A DNA stretch of 64,000 bases from Paenibacillus sp. PastM-3 (lineage in GTDB: Bacteria; Bacillota; Bacilli; Paenibacillales; Paenibacillaceae): the NCBI RefSeq assembly GCF_029893965.1, contig NZ_JARXXP010000003.1, forward strand, positions 248,001 to 312,000. Reading direction: 5' to 3'. Positions within the stretch are counted from its first letter, which is position 1; every line of letters begins with the position of its first letter. The translations under genes were made by a program, and so were the position numbers. Under the pieces are notes generated by a model. The model searched no databases. It saw nothing but the letters and a program-made list of their open reading frames with translations, and had not been told where the DNA came from. Below are positions 32,966-42,499 of the stretch, piece by piece.

Positions 32966-33778
32966 TTACAACGCAGTCCTCCGGAATTCACTCGGCGTTA
33001 CGTTCAGCGCCTGTTTGAAGATTTTGCAGAAATACATGGATGAATTAAAGCCGCAGGCCAGCCCGATTTCCAGAATAGAGCGGTCAGTATTTACAAGCAT
33101 GTTGCAGGCGTGCTGGATTCTAATGTTATTAATATAGTGAACGAGGGTAAGCCCGGTCGCTTCCTTGAAGATATGGCACAGATAGTATTTGGAGATGTAG
33201 AACTGCCCGGCAATCTCTTCGATTTTGCGGATGGCAGCGTAGTTCTGGTTGATGTAGGAGAGGATCAGGTCGATCTGATCGGGCGAAGCCGTGGTCTGGG
33301 CGGTTCTAGGCGCGCTTTTGCTCTGGTTCAGAATATCCAGAATCTCGGCCAGATAGATGAAGATACGATTGCCGCTATCTGCAACCTCCTCTTTCTCCAG
33401 CAGGAGCAGCAGCTTTTTGACCCGGGGGAACAGCTCCCTGTCAATCGATATAACGCCTCTGTCGAAGCAGCCCAGCAGAGAGGTGATGGCTTTTTCCGTA
33501 AAATACATCTTCAGAAACCGGTCTGTGAAGTAGATACAGGTTCTGGCGCAGCTGTTATTCCGGTAGCTCTGGTGGAACAGGTTGGGCTTGAACAGCGCCG
33601 TATCATGCACCGCCAGCGTCAGCACCGAGTCATGGATCAGCATATTGTGATGGCCTTCTTCCAGAATGTACAGCTCATAGCAGTTATGGTAATGAACATT
33701 AGGCATCCGGTGCCCGGCGTCATGCTTCATATATTCAATGTAAAATAAAGGATGCGGCACAAACAGATCAGCGCCCAT
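32966..33778 (-). CDS. AraC family transcription regulator
   Basis: 270 residues from ATG 33778 (MGADLFVPHPLFYIEYMKHD) behind AGGGG. The N-terminal half is a cupin-type sensor domain (HYHNCYELYILEEGHHNML); residues about 170-268 form two helix-turn-helix motifs (IEEIAGQFYISKYYLCHIFK and ILEIGLACGFNSSMYFCKIF) as in AraC/XylS activators. It is divergent to the GH115 gene, so it probably activates that gene in response to a xylan-derived oligosaccharide. The regulated pair shares a 151-base promoter region with an inverted repeat. Confidence 0.88.
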   Translation of the reverse strand: MGADLFVPHPLFYIEYMKHDAGHRMPNVHYHNCYELYILEEGHHNMLIHDSVLTLAVHDTALFKPNLFHQSYRNNSCARTCIYFTDRFLKMYFTEKAITSLLGCFDRGVISIDRELFPRVKKLLLLLEKEEVADSGNRIFIYLAEILDILNQSKSAPRTAQTTASPDQIDLILSYINQNYAAIRKIEEIAGQFYISKYYLCHIFKEATGLTLVHYINNIRIQHACNMLVNTDRSILEIGLACGFNSSMYFCKIFKQALNVTPSEFRRTAL

Positions 33779-33810
33779 GGCTTCAACCCCTGTCTTTAAT
33801 AGCAATATAG

Positions 33811-33857
33811 TACAACAAACGGCGATAAAAGCAACATAATAAAAGATTGTTGTTGTA
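33811..33857. promoter_or_regulatory. Inverted repeat in the AraC/GH115 intergenic region
   Basis: TACAACAA (33811-33818) and TTGTTGTA (33850-33857) are exact complements 31 bases apart. They sit midway between the divergent starts and could be the AraC-regulator's binding sites. This is a weak, length-8 signal. Confidence 0.35.
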
Positions 33858-33929
33858 TGTTGAGGTATAGTTAACCCGCAGAAAGCAGGCAGCCATCGTG
33901 CCGCCAGCAATTTAGGAGGCTAATATACT

Positions 33930-36900
33930 TTGAATACAGTCCATGCAGCAGACAAATGTCTGGAGCTGTTCACAAGCAGGAAGCCAGTACATATCTATGT
34001 GTGTGATCAGGAAAATAGTGCCGTACAGATCGCCGCAGCCAATCTGATTACGGACATCGGGCAGGTCTTCGGCTGTAAAGCTGTCCTTTCAGCTGAAATT
34101 CATGAATGCGCCATCATTATCGCCACGCTGGAGCAGGACAGGCAGCTTCCTGCAATTCTGCAGAACAAAGAGCTGCCCTTAGAGCAGTTAAAAGATGAAG
34201 CTGGAGCGTGGCGCTGGGAAGCTTTTCTCCAGCAGGCTGTGGATGGCGTCTTCTACATCGTTGGTACGGACCGCCGGGGCACGATCTTCGGCATCTATGA
34301 CCTGTGCGAAGCGATAGGCGTATCTCCTTGGCATTACTGGGGAGATATCCCGGTTAAGACCAAAGACTCGTTTAGTGTACCGGCAGATATCAGCAAGGCT
34401 GACTGGCCATCTGTGCAGTACCGGGGCATTTTCCTGAACGATGAGGAGGAGCTGGACGACTGGGCCAGACTGCACACGCCGGACGGCACAATCGGGCCGG
34501 TGGCCTATAGCCATATCTTTGAATTGCTGCTCCGCCTGAAGGCGAACTATATCTGGCCGGCGATGCATGTCAATTATTTCAACGGCAATCTGGGGAACGG
34601 TGCGCTGGCGGAGCGGATGGGTATTGTTGTCGGCACTTCTCATTGTGATATGCTGCTGCGCAGCAACCAGAATGAGTGGACCCCGTGGATTGAAAGCAAG
34701 GGCTATACGGATGCCGAATATGATTATTCAATCGAAGGACGCAACCGGGAGATTCTGCTGGAATACTGGCGGGAAAGCATCGAGCAGAACCGGAATTATG
34801 AGGTGTGCTTCACCATGGGGATGCGGGGCATTCATGATTCCGGCTTCCATACCCGCGCAATTGATGAGGATGATTCCCTGAGTAAGGAGCAGAAGAAAGA
34901 GGCCAAGGTCAAGCTGCTCGGACAGGTGGTCCGGGATCAGCGGCAGCTGCTTATAGACGTGCTTGGTGAGGAAAAAGGGCTGGCAGCGCTGCAGACCTTC
35001 GTACCCTATAAAGAAGTACTTTCACTGTATGATCTGGGGCTGGAGCTGCCGGAAGATCTGACTCTGATCTGGGCGAACGATAATTTCGGCCATATGCGGC
35101 GTTATCCTTCAGCAGCCGAACGCAGCCGCAGCGGGGGGAACGGCCTGTACTTCCACGGCTCTTACTGGGCCGCTCCGGGCACAGGGATGAGCTATCTGTT
35201 CATCAATTCCATTCCGCTGGCCCAGACAGGCAATGAGCTGCGGAAATCCTGGGAGTCAGGTATCTGCAAGGTGTGGGTGCTGAATGTCGGCGGCCTTAAG
35301 CCAGTGGAGCAGGATCTGGAGTATTTTGTACGTTACGGCTGGGAAGCCGGCAAAGCGGAAGGTATAACGAAGGACCCGCAGGCCTTCACAGAGCACTGGA
35401 TTAACTCCAATTTCTCAGGCGGACACGGAGCTGAGGCAGCACAGCTGTATACGGCCTTTGCCCAGGCGACCAATGTGCGCAAGATCGAGCATATGCAGCC
35501 GGGCGTGTTCTCGCAGACGGCTTACGGGGATGAGGCCGGCCGCAGGCTGCTGCTGCTGGAGAACCCTTACAGACGGGGCAATGCAATATTGGACAGTCTG
35601 CCAGAGGAGGAGCGCGCTGCATTCTTCCAGCTGTTCCTGATGAAAATTCACGCCTCCTACTATACCAACCATGAGTTTTATTACGCCGACCGCAGCGTGC
35701 TGTCCTATGAGCGCGGCAACATGCAGGCGGCTGACCGGTACACGGAGCTATCAGCAGAGATGCTGGACAATAAGCGGCGGATGCTGCATTTCTATGACCG
35801 CAAGCTGAGCGGCGGCAAATGGGAGGGCATGCTGACTCCGGAGAGCTTCCCGCCTCCGCCGACTGCGCTGTATCCGGTGCGGAAGCCGGCGCTGCAGATT
35901 TCGGGAAGCGGCCTGCGGGCTGACCTCTGGAACGGGGAGGAGACGCTACGCTTCTCTGTCTATGGGCGGCGGGAGAAGTGGATTGAGCTGGGCAACCAGG
36001 GAGCGGGCAGCATTCCGTATACCCTTGAGGTTCAAAAGGGGGCAGAGTGGATCACCCTTTCTGACACATCCGGGACACTGCAAACCGAGAAGCGGATTCT
36101 CGTAACGGTCCAAGAGCCCGCAGCCCATGCCGGCAAACGTGGTCTCATCGTCATCCGCGATCACAGAAACGACGCTGACATCTCTGTGAAGGTAGAGGTT
36201 CTAACCGCTCCTGCCGTTCCAGACAGCTTCACCGGATATATTGAAGCAGACGGCTATGTGTCTATCCCGGCTGACGGCTACCATCACAGCCTGGATGTAA
36301 CAAACAACGCCGGGGATGTTCAGTCTGCCTGGTTACCGGTGCCGGGCATGGCCCGGTACGAGGGAGCTGCGCTGATGGCCTGGCATCCTGCAGTACAGCT
36401 GCCGGAAGGGGCGCTGCAGGACAATGCAACCGTTGGGTATGACATTTACGTGGAGCAGGGCGGAGAATACGTTCTGGAAGTCCACCGCTTCCTGACGCTA
36501 AATTCTACAGGCCGCATCCGTTTCGGTGTAGGCATAGATAACGGGGAGCCGGTGCTGGCCGAGTCGGAAACGAATGACGAGTGGAAGGGCAGCTGGCAGC
36601 AGAGCATTATGGATAACGGGGAAAAGCTGCTGGTGAAGCTCCCGCATATGGAGGCTGGCACGCATATGCTCAAGCTGTACATGGCCGATAATTATGTAAC
36701 GATCTCCAAGCTTGTACTGTATACCGGTGAGAGAGTTGAATCTAATCTGGGCCCGGCCTTCAGCGCCCGGGGGAATGAACCGGTTGCCGGCTACGGCGCG
36801 GAAAGCCCGCTGGTGGACTGGAAGGAAGTAGAGCAGCTGTGCAGCGGGTTTTACAGTACGCAAAAGGAGGAGGTGACGCTGCCGGCGGTCCTGTATGCAA

Positions 36901-37580
36901 ACAGGTTTTTTTTTCGAGAGCGGTTTGACCTGATCTTTCAGAAATGCAGTCCTGAGTCTCAGACAAGACTGGGAGCCGCACGTTATGACAGCCTGTGGAA
37001 GCGTACGGATGAAAAGAATGTTATTGAAGCTTTTGGTTCAGGCAGCTTTACCGAGCAGGACGGTTTTATCGCCATCGAAGCTGAATACGCCCTTGCCAAC
37101 TCGGAGCATGCATACCTGACGCCTGCAGCAGACGATAACAGCCTGAACTGGAGTCACCTCCAGGCTGAAACGAATGGCAGAACAGGCTTCGCAATGCATG
37201 TAGCTGACGCAGGCCTGAGATGGGAGGAGCCTGCTGATGCGCCGGGCATGCATTACCGGATCAACGTCCATATCCCGGGCGTCTACCACGCATGGCTGCT
37301 GATCAGACATCATAACTTCCAGTCGGACTCCTGTTACCTGGCGCTTGATGGTGCAGTACAGCCGTTGACGGAGCAGTTTGGCGGTGGGGTGCTGCATACT
37401 TACAATACCGCCCAAGTGTACTACTGGTGCCATATCTCTGACCTGGAGATCAGCTCCGGCGAGCATGTGCTGTCCATACTGGCCTGCGAGTCCCAGCTCC
37501 GGGTAGACCGGATCTACCTGAGCACAGGAGATGAGCTTCCGCCGGCAGATGCACAGTGGTCAGATTCGCTTAGACAATAA
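33930..37580 (+). CDS. GH115 alpha-glucuronidase
   Basis: 1216 residues; TTG start at 33930 with AGGAGG 10 bases upstream. The N-terminal domain (about 1-150, ending GIYDLCEAIGVSPWHYWGDI) and the catalytic barrel with RGIFLNDEEELDDWARLHTP, LRLKANYIWPAMHVNYF, CFTMGMRGIHDSGFHTR and WANDNFGHMRRYPSAAERSR follow the GH115 family, which removes 4-O-methyl-glucuronic acid from xylan. Accessory beta-rich domains fill residues 620-1216. There is no signal peptide, so the enzyme should act inside the cell on imported oligosaccharides. Divergent from the AraC regulator; no transporter gene is adjacent. Confidence 0.88.
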   Translation: MNTVHAADKCLELFTSRKPVHIYVCDQENSAVQIAAANLITDIGQVFGCKAVLSAEIHECAIIIATLEQDRQLPAILQNKELPLEQLKDEAGAWRWEAFLQQAVDGVFYIVGTDRRGTIFGIYDLCEAIGVSPWHYWGDIPVKTKDSFSVPADISKADWPSVQYRGIFLNDEEELDDWARLHTPDGTIGPVAYSHIFELLLRLKANYIWPAMHVNYFNGNLGNGALAERMGIVVGTSHCDMLLRSNQNEWTPWIESKGYTDAEYDYSIEGRNREILLEYWRESIEQNRNYEVCFTMGMRGIHDSGFHTRAIDEDDSLSKEQKKEAKVKLLGQVVRDQRQLLIDVLGEEKGLAALQTFVPYKEVLSLYDLGLELPEDLTLIWANDNFGHMRRYPSAAERSRSGGNGLYFHGSYWAAPGTGMSYLFINSIPLAQTGNELRKSWESGICKVWVLNVGGLKPVEQDLEYFVRYGWEAGKAEGITKDPQAFTEHWINSNFSGGHGAEAAQLYTAFAQATNVRKIEHMQPGVFSQTAYGDEAGRRLLLLENPYRRGNAILDSLPEEERAAFFQLFLMKIHASYYTNHEFYYADRSVLSYERGNMQAADRYTELSAEMLDNKRRMLHFYDRKLSGGKWEGMLTPESFPPPPTALYPVRKPALQISGSGLRADLWNGEETLRFSVYGRREKWIELGNQGAGSIPYTLEVQKGAEWITLSDTSGTLQTEKRILVTVQEPAAHAGKRGLIVIRDHRNDADISVKVEVLTAPAVPDSFTGYIEADGYVSIPADGYHHSLDVTNNAGDVQSAWLPVPGMARYEGAALMAWHPAVQLPEGALQDNATVGYDIYVEQGGEYVLEVHRFLTLNSTGRIRFGVGIDNGEPVLAESETNDEWKGSWQQSIMDNGEKLLVKLPHMEAGTHMLKLYMADNYVTISKLVLYTGERVESNLGPAFSARGNEPVAGYGAESPLVDWKEVEQLCSGFYSTQKEEVTLPAVLYANRFFFRERFDLIFQKCSPESQTRLGAARYDSLWKRTDEKNVIEAFGSGSFTEQDGFIAIEAEYALANSEHAYLTPAADDNSLNWSHLQAETNGRTGFAMHVADAGLRWEEPADAPGMHYRINVHIPGVYHAWLLIRHHNFQSDSCYLALDGAVQPLTEQFGGGVLHTYNTAQVYYWCHISDLEISSGEHVLSILACESQLRVDRIYLSTGDELPPADAQWSDSLRQ

Positions 37581-37591
37581 GTAAGATATTT

Positions 37592-37635
37592 ACAACGCCC
37601 TTTCGCTTCCGTATAGGAAGACGGAAGGGCGTTGT
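37592..37635 (+). terminator. Terminator-like hairpin after GH115
   Basis: ACAACGCCCTT and CTTCCGT pair with ACGGAAG and GGGCGTTGT (37592-37635), with TAATCGTTTT after it. A strong stem with a weak T-run. Confidence 0.6.
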
Positions 37636-37833
37636 AATCGTTTTGGACGAAAACAACGGTAAAAGTCCCGGTTCTAGGCTCAATGACTTATTTTTTGCAT
37701 GTATGTATCGTTGTTAACCGAATTTATCTTTCTGAAACATGATGAAAACATTCATTAAAATTTGATCAAACAATTCAATCATTCTATAATTATATTAAAA
37801 ATAAAACTGGATTGGGAGGAGTTGGAAGAAAAA

Positions 37834-38844
37834 GTGGATAAACGCCGTGAGTTATGGATTGATGCCGCCAAGGGCTTCAGTATTATTTTTGTAGTGATGG
37901 GACATTCCGGCGATGCCGCCGCCAATCATTATCTGTCCTGGTTCCGGATGCCGCTGTTCTTTCTGCTTAGCGGTCTGGTGTTTAAGCCGACCCCGCCGCA
38001 GCGGTATGCCAGCTGGGCGGTGAAGCGGACGAAGGGGCTGCTGACGCCTTATTTTGCCTACGGGTTATTGATTGCGGCAGGGATGCTGCTGTACTCCCTC
38101 AATTTTACCGGATTCCTCGGGAATATCGCCAGGCTGCTCTACGGCGGTCTCACCTTGACCGGACCTTATGGGGTATTCTGGTTTATCACCTGTCTCCTGT
38201 TCACGCAGCTGCTCTTCGGATACATTGTCAGGTACAGCCGCAGCACCCAACTCCTACTGATTGCCTCCGCCTATTTACTGTCGCACATCATCGCTTTGAC
38301 GCCGCTTAAGAACTTTAACCTTCCATGGAATATTGACGTTGCTCTGCTAGCTGTTACCTATTATGCAATCGGATATTATGGTAAAAAGGCCATTCCTGCG
38401 CTGATCAGCCGCTTTTACGTGCTGCTTCTGCTGCTGCCGTTATGCGGATTAGTGCTGTGGCTGGAACGCCGCGGAGTCATCAGCTACAGCCTTGATATGA
38501 AGTATAAGGTGTATGATGCCCTGGTACTTGACCTGGCGTTACCGCTGCTGATTTCGCTGACCATCTGCGCTGCTGTATTTCAGCTGTCCAAACGGCTGCC
38601 GCTCGGCTTTATGGGCAGGCTTGGCCGCAACACGATCGCGATTATGTATCTGCATCTGCCGCTAAACTACAGTCTGAAACTTCTGCTTGGGGCAGACTAC
38701 GGGCTGATCCCATTTACCCTGGTAGGTGTGGTGCTGCCGCTGCTGGCGGCTAAATGGGCAGGACGTTCACCGCAGCTGTCCAGGCTGTATCTGGGACGGG
38801 GCAGCAGCCGGCCGGCCGTACAATACGGGGCTGCACGTAGATAA
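37834..38844 (+). CDS. Acyltransferase 3 family membrane protein
   Basis: 336 residues from GTG 37834, chosen because GGGAGGAG (37814-37821) precedes it; the frame is open upstream. The start RELWIDAAKGFSIIFVVMGH, then WFRMPLFFLLSGLVFKP, and about ten membrane segments are typical of acyltransferase-3/O-acetyltransferases (WecH/OatA-type integral domain, His in MGH as catalytic candidate). Such proteins acetylate surface sugars or modify antibiotics and peptidoglycan. The substrate cannot be told; a glycan acetylation role would fit the flippase/glycosyltransferase pair at 4.4-7 kb. Monocistronic. Confidence 0.82.
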   Translation: MDKRRELWIDAAKGFSIIFVVMGHSGDAAANHYLSWFRMPLFFLLSGLVFKPTPPQRYASWAVKRTKGLLTPYFAYGLLIAAGMLLYSLNFTGFLGNIARLLYGGLTLTGPYGVFWFITCLLFTQLLFGYIVRYSRSTQLLLIASAYLLSHIIALTPLKNFNLPWNIDVALLAVTYYAIGYYGKKAIPALISRFYVLLLLLPLCGLVLWLERRGVISYSLDMKYKVYDALVLDLALPLLISLTICAAVFQLSKRLPLGFMGRLGRNTIAIMYLHLPLNYSLKLLLGADYGLIPFTLVGVVLPLLAAKWAGRSPQLSRLYLGRGSSRPAVQYGAARR

Positions 38845-38944
38845 TTCTATTATATAAATAGACAATTCTAGCACTAAAAGTGCACAAGCTCTTTTTCATA
38901 GCCTTCATATACTGAAGCATAACTATGAAAAGGAGTGATAGATT

Positions 38945-39370
38945 GTGGTAAAAACTCTCTTGGATTACAATGCTGATGTCGTTACGCCCATTACCAACGG
39001 AGTTTCCATCCCTGTTCCAATTTCCCCTGCTGGTGTACAGATCGCTGGAGTAGCAGTGTTTATTGATCCGGCGGTACCGGCGCATTTCCCGAACAAGGTT
39101 GAACTCAAGGCAACGATCGGTGTGGATATTCCGCTCGATTTTCCTAACATTCTGGTACGCATCTGGCGTGCCGGCAAAGAAATCTTCTATGCACGTGCGG
39201 AATACGCCGAGGTTATTGTGGATGACGGTATTATCTCGCTGCATATGGTAGATATCAACGTACCGGCCGGTGTGCAAAACTATCAGCTGATCGTAGAAAA
39301 TCAGGATAACAATTCTACCGCGGTTGTTGTCGGACCGGTTATCTTCAGCGCAATGGCAATCGGAGGCTAA
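38945..39370 (+). CDS. Unknown beta-rich protein, possibly spore or surface related
   Basis: 141 residues, GTG 38945 behind AAAAGGAG. No signal peptide. Alternating hydrophobic strands and many Val/Ile/Pro (ISPAGVQIAGVAVFIDPAVP, VELKATIGVDIPLDFPNILV, VVVGPVIFSAMAIGG at the C-terminus) suggest a beta sandwich. No enzyme motif. Such small beta-sandwich proteins in spore formers can be coat or exosporium components, but I see no proof here. A promoter-like element was not found; a terminator follows. Confidence 0.5.
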   Translation: MVKTLLDYNADVVTPITNGVSIPVPISPAGVQIAGVAVFIDPAVPAHFPNKVELKATIGVDIPLDFPNILVRIWRAGKEIFYARAEYAEVIVDDGIISLHMVDINVPAGVQNYQLIVENQDNNSTAVVVGPVIFSAMAIGG

Positions 39371-39402
39371 CCATCTCCCGTCTTGACTGGATTGAACAGC
39401 AA

Positions 39403-39450
39403 AGGGCTTTCTCTGCAGAATCCGCGAGGATGCAGGGAAGGCTCTTTTTT
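39403..39450 (+). terminator. Rho-independent terminator
   Basis: AGGGCTTTCTCTGCA (39403-39417) pairs with TGCAGGGAAGGCTCT (39431-39445, some G-T pairs), then TTTTT. Thirty-odd bases after the gene ending at 39370. Confidence 0.8.
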
Positions 39451-39561
39451 ATATGTACGGGTTTATTTTGCTGCGTAGAACTGGAATAATTTCCTGCCTT
39501 TCTGGCCAGACTGGAATACAGTACCTGTGAATTGAAGGTAATGTTCAGGAGGGGAACTATT

Positions 39562-40755
39562 TTGAGAAAAATACGTGTATTGACGCTTGTGCTGTGTATG
39601 GCTGTTTCTGTACTGGGAGCGGCTGCGGGAGCATCGGCAGAGGAAAAAGCAAAAAGTACCGGCAATTCCGCTGCTGCTGATCTCGCCCCGAATGCGCGTT
39701 CCGCCATCCTGATGGATGCGGTCACCGGCACAATCATTTATGAAAAGAACAGTCACGACAAGCTGCCGCCGGCCAGTATTACCAAAATCATGACAATGCT
39801 CCTGACGGTGGAGGCGCTGGATGAAGGAAGGCTGCAATTGACCGACATGGTGCGGACCAGTGAATACGCCGCCTCGATGGGCGGTTCGCAGATCTTTCTG
39901 GAGCCCGGCGAAGAAATGAGCGTTGACGAGATGCTCAAGGGTATCGCGATGGCTTCCGGCAATGATGCCTCTGTGGCGATGGCAGAGAAGATTGCCGGGT
40001 CGGAGAGCGCTTTTGTCGATATGATGAATAGCAAGGCAGCGGAGCTGGGCCTGAAGGACACCCACTTTGCCAACTGTAACGGGCTGCCCGCAGAGAACCA
40101 TTATTCTTCCGCCCATGACATTGCCGTTATCAGCCGTGAGCTGCTGAAGCATGAACGGATTATCAAATATACCGGCTCCTACCAGGACTATCTGCGCAAG
40201 GATACCAAGAAGCCGTTCTGGCTGGTCAACACGAACAAGCTGGTGCGCTTCTATACCGGCGCTGATGGCCTCAAAACCGGATATACGTCTGAAGCTAAGT
40301 TCTGCCTCTCCGCCACTGCGTCCAGAGACGGGCTGCGCGCCGTTGCCGTGGTGCTGGGTGAACCGAACACCAAGACCCGCAACAGTGAGGTGTCAGGCAT
40401 GTTCGACTACCTCTTTTCGCAATACAAGGTGCACACGATCTATAAACCAGGAGATGCTATCGGCTCACTGAAGATTGAAAAAGGCGTGAAAAAAGAGCTG
40501 CCGATTACCGCCAAGGAAACCTACAGCGTGCTGCTCAAAAAAGGCGTGACCCAGGAAGGCATCCGCAACGAAGTGGTGCTGCAGAATAATATCAAGGCAC
40601 CGGTCGCCGCAGATCAGACCATCGGCAAGCTGGTCGTCTACCAGGGCACGAGTGTCATTAAGGAATATGAGCTGAAAGCAGGGGAGGCTGTACCAAAGGC
40701 CGGCTTCTGGAAGCTGTTCAAACGTACAGCGGGCTCGCTGTTTACGATTGATTAA
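39562..40755 (+). CDS. dacF: D-alanyl-D-alanine carboxypeptidase
   Basis: 397 residues from TTG 39562 (AGGAGGGG upstream). A signal peptide ends at about AGASAEE. The class C low-mass penicillin-binding protein motifs are present: SITK (active Ser about 72), SGNDAS and KTGYTS, followed by the C-terminal beta-rich domain (about 290-397). DacF trims stem peptides of spore peptidoglycan from the forespore side. It lies directly before spoIIA, the arrangement known from Bacillus, where forespore sigma factors read through it; here a separate sigma-H-like site precedes spoIIAA. Confidence 0.9.
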   Translation: MRKIRVLTLVLCMAVSVLGAAAGASAEEKAKSTGNSAAADLAPNARSAILMDAVTGTIIYEKNSHDKLPPASITKIMTMLLTVEALDEGRLQLTDMVRTSEYAASMGGSQIFLEPGEEMSVDEMLKGIAMASGNDASVAMAEKIAGSESAFVDMMNSKAAELGLKDTHFANCNGLPAENHYSSAHDIAVISRELLKHERIIKYTGSYQDYLRKDTKKPFWLVNTNKLVRFYTGADGLKTGYTSEAKFCLSATASRDGLRAVAVVLGEPNTKTRNSEVSGMFDYLFSQYKVHTIYKPGDAIGSLKIEKGVKKELPITAKETYSVLLKKGVTQEGIRNEVVLQNNIKAPVAADQTIGKLVVYQGTSVIKEYELKAGEAVPKAGFWKLFKRTAGSLFTID

Positions 40756-40828
40756 TTGCTTGCATTTTGTAGATTCACCCTCTGACTTCTGTAGATTCAT
40801 GGGAGTTTTCTTCTAGTTTTGTCGTGAG

Positions 40829-40856
40829 GCAGGAATCACTCTTTGCCGTGTAGAAA
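40829..40856 (+). promoter_or_regulatory. Sigma-H-like promoter of the spoIIA operon
   Basis: GCAGGAATC (40829-40837), 12 bases, GTAGAAA (40850-40856), compared with the sigma-H consensus RnAGGAWWW-N12/14-RnnGAAT. It is 70 bases before spoIIAA, where the Bacillus operon also has a sigma-H promoter. No Spo0A box was recognised with confidence. Confidence 0.55.
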
Positions 40857-40926
40857 ACCTTGTCCTTGTAGGGGAAAGAAGTCGTTACAGGGTGGTTTGA
40901 AAGCAACGAAGAGGAGAGTGGCAAGT

Positions 40927-41280
40927 ATGAATTCCCATGTGGAGATGGAGCATCACCGGGGCGTGCTGATTGTCCGTTTGAATGGAGAGCTTGATCATCA
41001 TGCAGCCGATTATGTTCGGATGGAAATGGATGAAGCCATTATGCGGGGCCAGGTCGAGCATCTGATTCTCAGCCTGAAGGAGCTGCAGTTCATGGACAGC
41101 TCCGGTCTCGGTGTTATTCTTGGAAGGTACAAGCTAATCCGCAGTAAGGGCGGCAAAATGGCAGTCTGTGAGGCCACCGCACCCGTGAAGCGGCTGCTGG
41201 AAATGTCGGGCCTGTTCAAAATCATGTCCCTATATGACGACGAGAGTGCTGCACTCTCGGATTTGGAGGTTGCGTTATGA
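40927..41280 (+). CDS. spoIIAA: Anti-sigma-F factor antagonist
   Basis: 117 residues from ATG 40927 (GAAGAGGAGAG upstream). STAS domain with the phosphorylation Ser in [17 protein letters not shown] (the second Ser, about 58), and a hydrophobic N-terminal strand [20 protein letters not shown]. Unphosphorylated SpoIIAA frees sigma F from SpoIIAB in the forespore. The stop overlaps spoIIAB as ATGA, the expected arrangement for stoichiometric synthesis. Confidence 0.96.
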   Translation: MNSHVEMEHHRGVLIVRLNGELDHHAADYVRMEMDEAIMRGQVEHLILSLKELQFMDSSGLGVILGRYKLIRSKGGKMAVCEATAPVKRLLEMSGLFKIMSLYDDESAALSDLEVAL

Positions 41281-41732
41281 CAAAGAATGAAGCTGCTAAC
41301 TTCATGAGTGTCCAGTTTGCCGCCCTCTCGGAGAACGAATCGTTCGCGCGTGTGGTGGTAGCGGCCTTCGTCTCGCGGCTTGATCCGACCATGGATGAAC
41401 TGAATGACCTGAAGACGGTCGTATCGGAAGCGGTCACCAACTGTATCATCCACGGCTATGACAGCAACCCGGAAGGGATTGTCAGCATCTCGGCGAGAAT
41501 CGAGCATGAAACCGTACATCTGACCATTGAGGACCAGGGTAACGGGATTGAGGATCTGGAGCTGGCACAGCAGCCGCTGTATACGTCCAAGCCGGAGCTG
41601 GAGCGGTCGGGAATGGGCTTTACGATTATGGAGAACTTCATGGATGCCTTCGAAGTGACCAGCGAGCCGGGCCGGGGCACCTCCATTTCCATGAAGAAAA
41701 CAATCGTCTCCAAAAAAGCTTTATACAATTAG
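41277..41732 (+). CDS. spoIIAB: Anti-sigma-F factor / SpoIIAA kinase
   Basis: 151 residues. Bergerat-fold GHKL ATPase: N box in [18 protein letters not shown]1 block [13 protein letters not shown] and G2 [14 protein letters not shown]. It binds and inhibits sigma F and phosphorylates SpoIIAA. Overlaps spoIIAA by four bases; 11 bases before sigF. A few residues longer than the B. subtilis protein (146). Confidence 0.97.
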   Translation: MTKNEAANFMSVQFAALSENESFARVVVAAFVSRLDPTMDELNDLKTVVSEAVTNCIIHGYDSNPEGIVSISARIEHETVHLTIEDQGNGIEDLELAQQPLYTSKPELERSGMGFTIMENFMDAFEVTSEPGRGTSISMKKTIVSKKALYN

Positions 41733-41743
41733 GGGTTGGAGCC

Positions 41744-42499
41744 ATGGAAGCAGAATCAAAAAAAGCTCCGCCGACCTATTTGGACGATGCGGAGGTCAAA
41801 CGTCTTATCGCGCTTAGTCAGGCCGGGGATAATCTGGCCCGCGACACGCTCGTAAGCTGCAACATCCGGCTCGTCTGGTCGGTGGTGCAGCGGTTTATGA
41901 ACCGCGGTTACGAGCCGGATGATTTGTTCCAGATCGGTTGTATCGGACTGCTCAAGTCCGTCGACAAATTCGATCTCAGCTATGAGGTCAAGTTCTCCAC
42001 CTATGCTGTGCCGATGATCATCGGCGAGATCCAGCGCTTCCTGCGCGACGACGGGACCCTGAAGGTCAGCCGCTCCCTTAAGGAGATGGCCAACAAGGTG
42101 CGCAAGATGAAGGACGAGATGTCCAAAACGCTGGACCGTCTGCCGACCATCGGCGAGGTTGCCGAAGCGCTTGGTGTAACACCGGAAGAAATCGTGTTTG
42201 CCCAGGAGGCGAACAAGCCGCCGACCTCGATCCACGAGACCGTCTTCGAGAACGACGGCGATCCGATCACCCTGATCGACCAGATCGCCGACGAGTCGCA
42301 GGAGCGCTGGTTCGACAAGCTCGCGCTGAGCGAAGCCATCGGCGCGCTCACCGAACGCGAGCGCCTGATCGTCTACCTGCGCTACTACCGCGACCAGACC
42401 CAGTCTGAAGTCGCCAGCCGCCTCGGCATCTCGCAGGTGCAGGTGTCGAGGCTGGAGAAGAAAATCCTCGCGAACATCCGGGAGCAGATTGCCCAGTAG
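41744..42499 (+). CDS. sigF: RNA polymerase sigma-F factor
   Basis: 251 residues (MEAESKKAPPTYLDDAEVKR start). Region 2 with SCNIRLVWSVVQRFMNRGYE, DDLFQIGCIGLLKSVDKFD and FSTYAVPMIIGEIQRFLRDD, region 3 and a region 4 helix-turn-helix QSEVASRLGISQVQVSRLEK. Sigma F is the first forespore-specific sigma factor. GGGGTTGGAG precedes the ATG. In Bacillus spoVA genes come next; here they are replaced by non-coding repeats and an AT-rich island. Confidence 0.96.
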   Translation: MEAESKKAPPTYLDDAEVKRLIALSQAGDNLARDTLVSCNIRLVWSVVQRFMNRGYEPDDLFQIGCIGLLKSVDKFDLSYEVKFSTYAVPMIIGEIQRFLRDDGTLKVSRSLKEMANKVRKMKDEMSKTLDRLPTIGEVAEALGVTPEEIVFAQEANKPPTSIHETVFENDGDPITLIDQIADESQERWFDKLALSEAIGALTERERLIVYLRYYRDQTQSEVASRLGISQVQVSRLEKKILANIREQIAQ

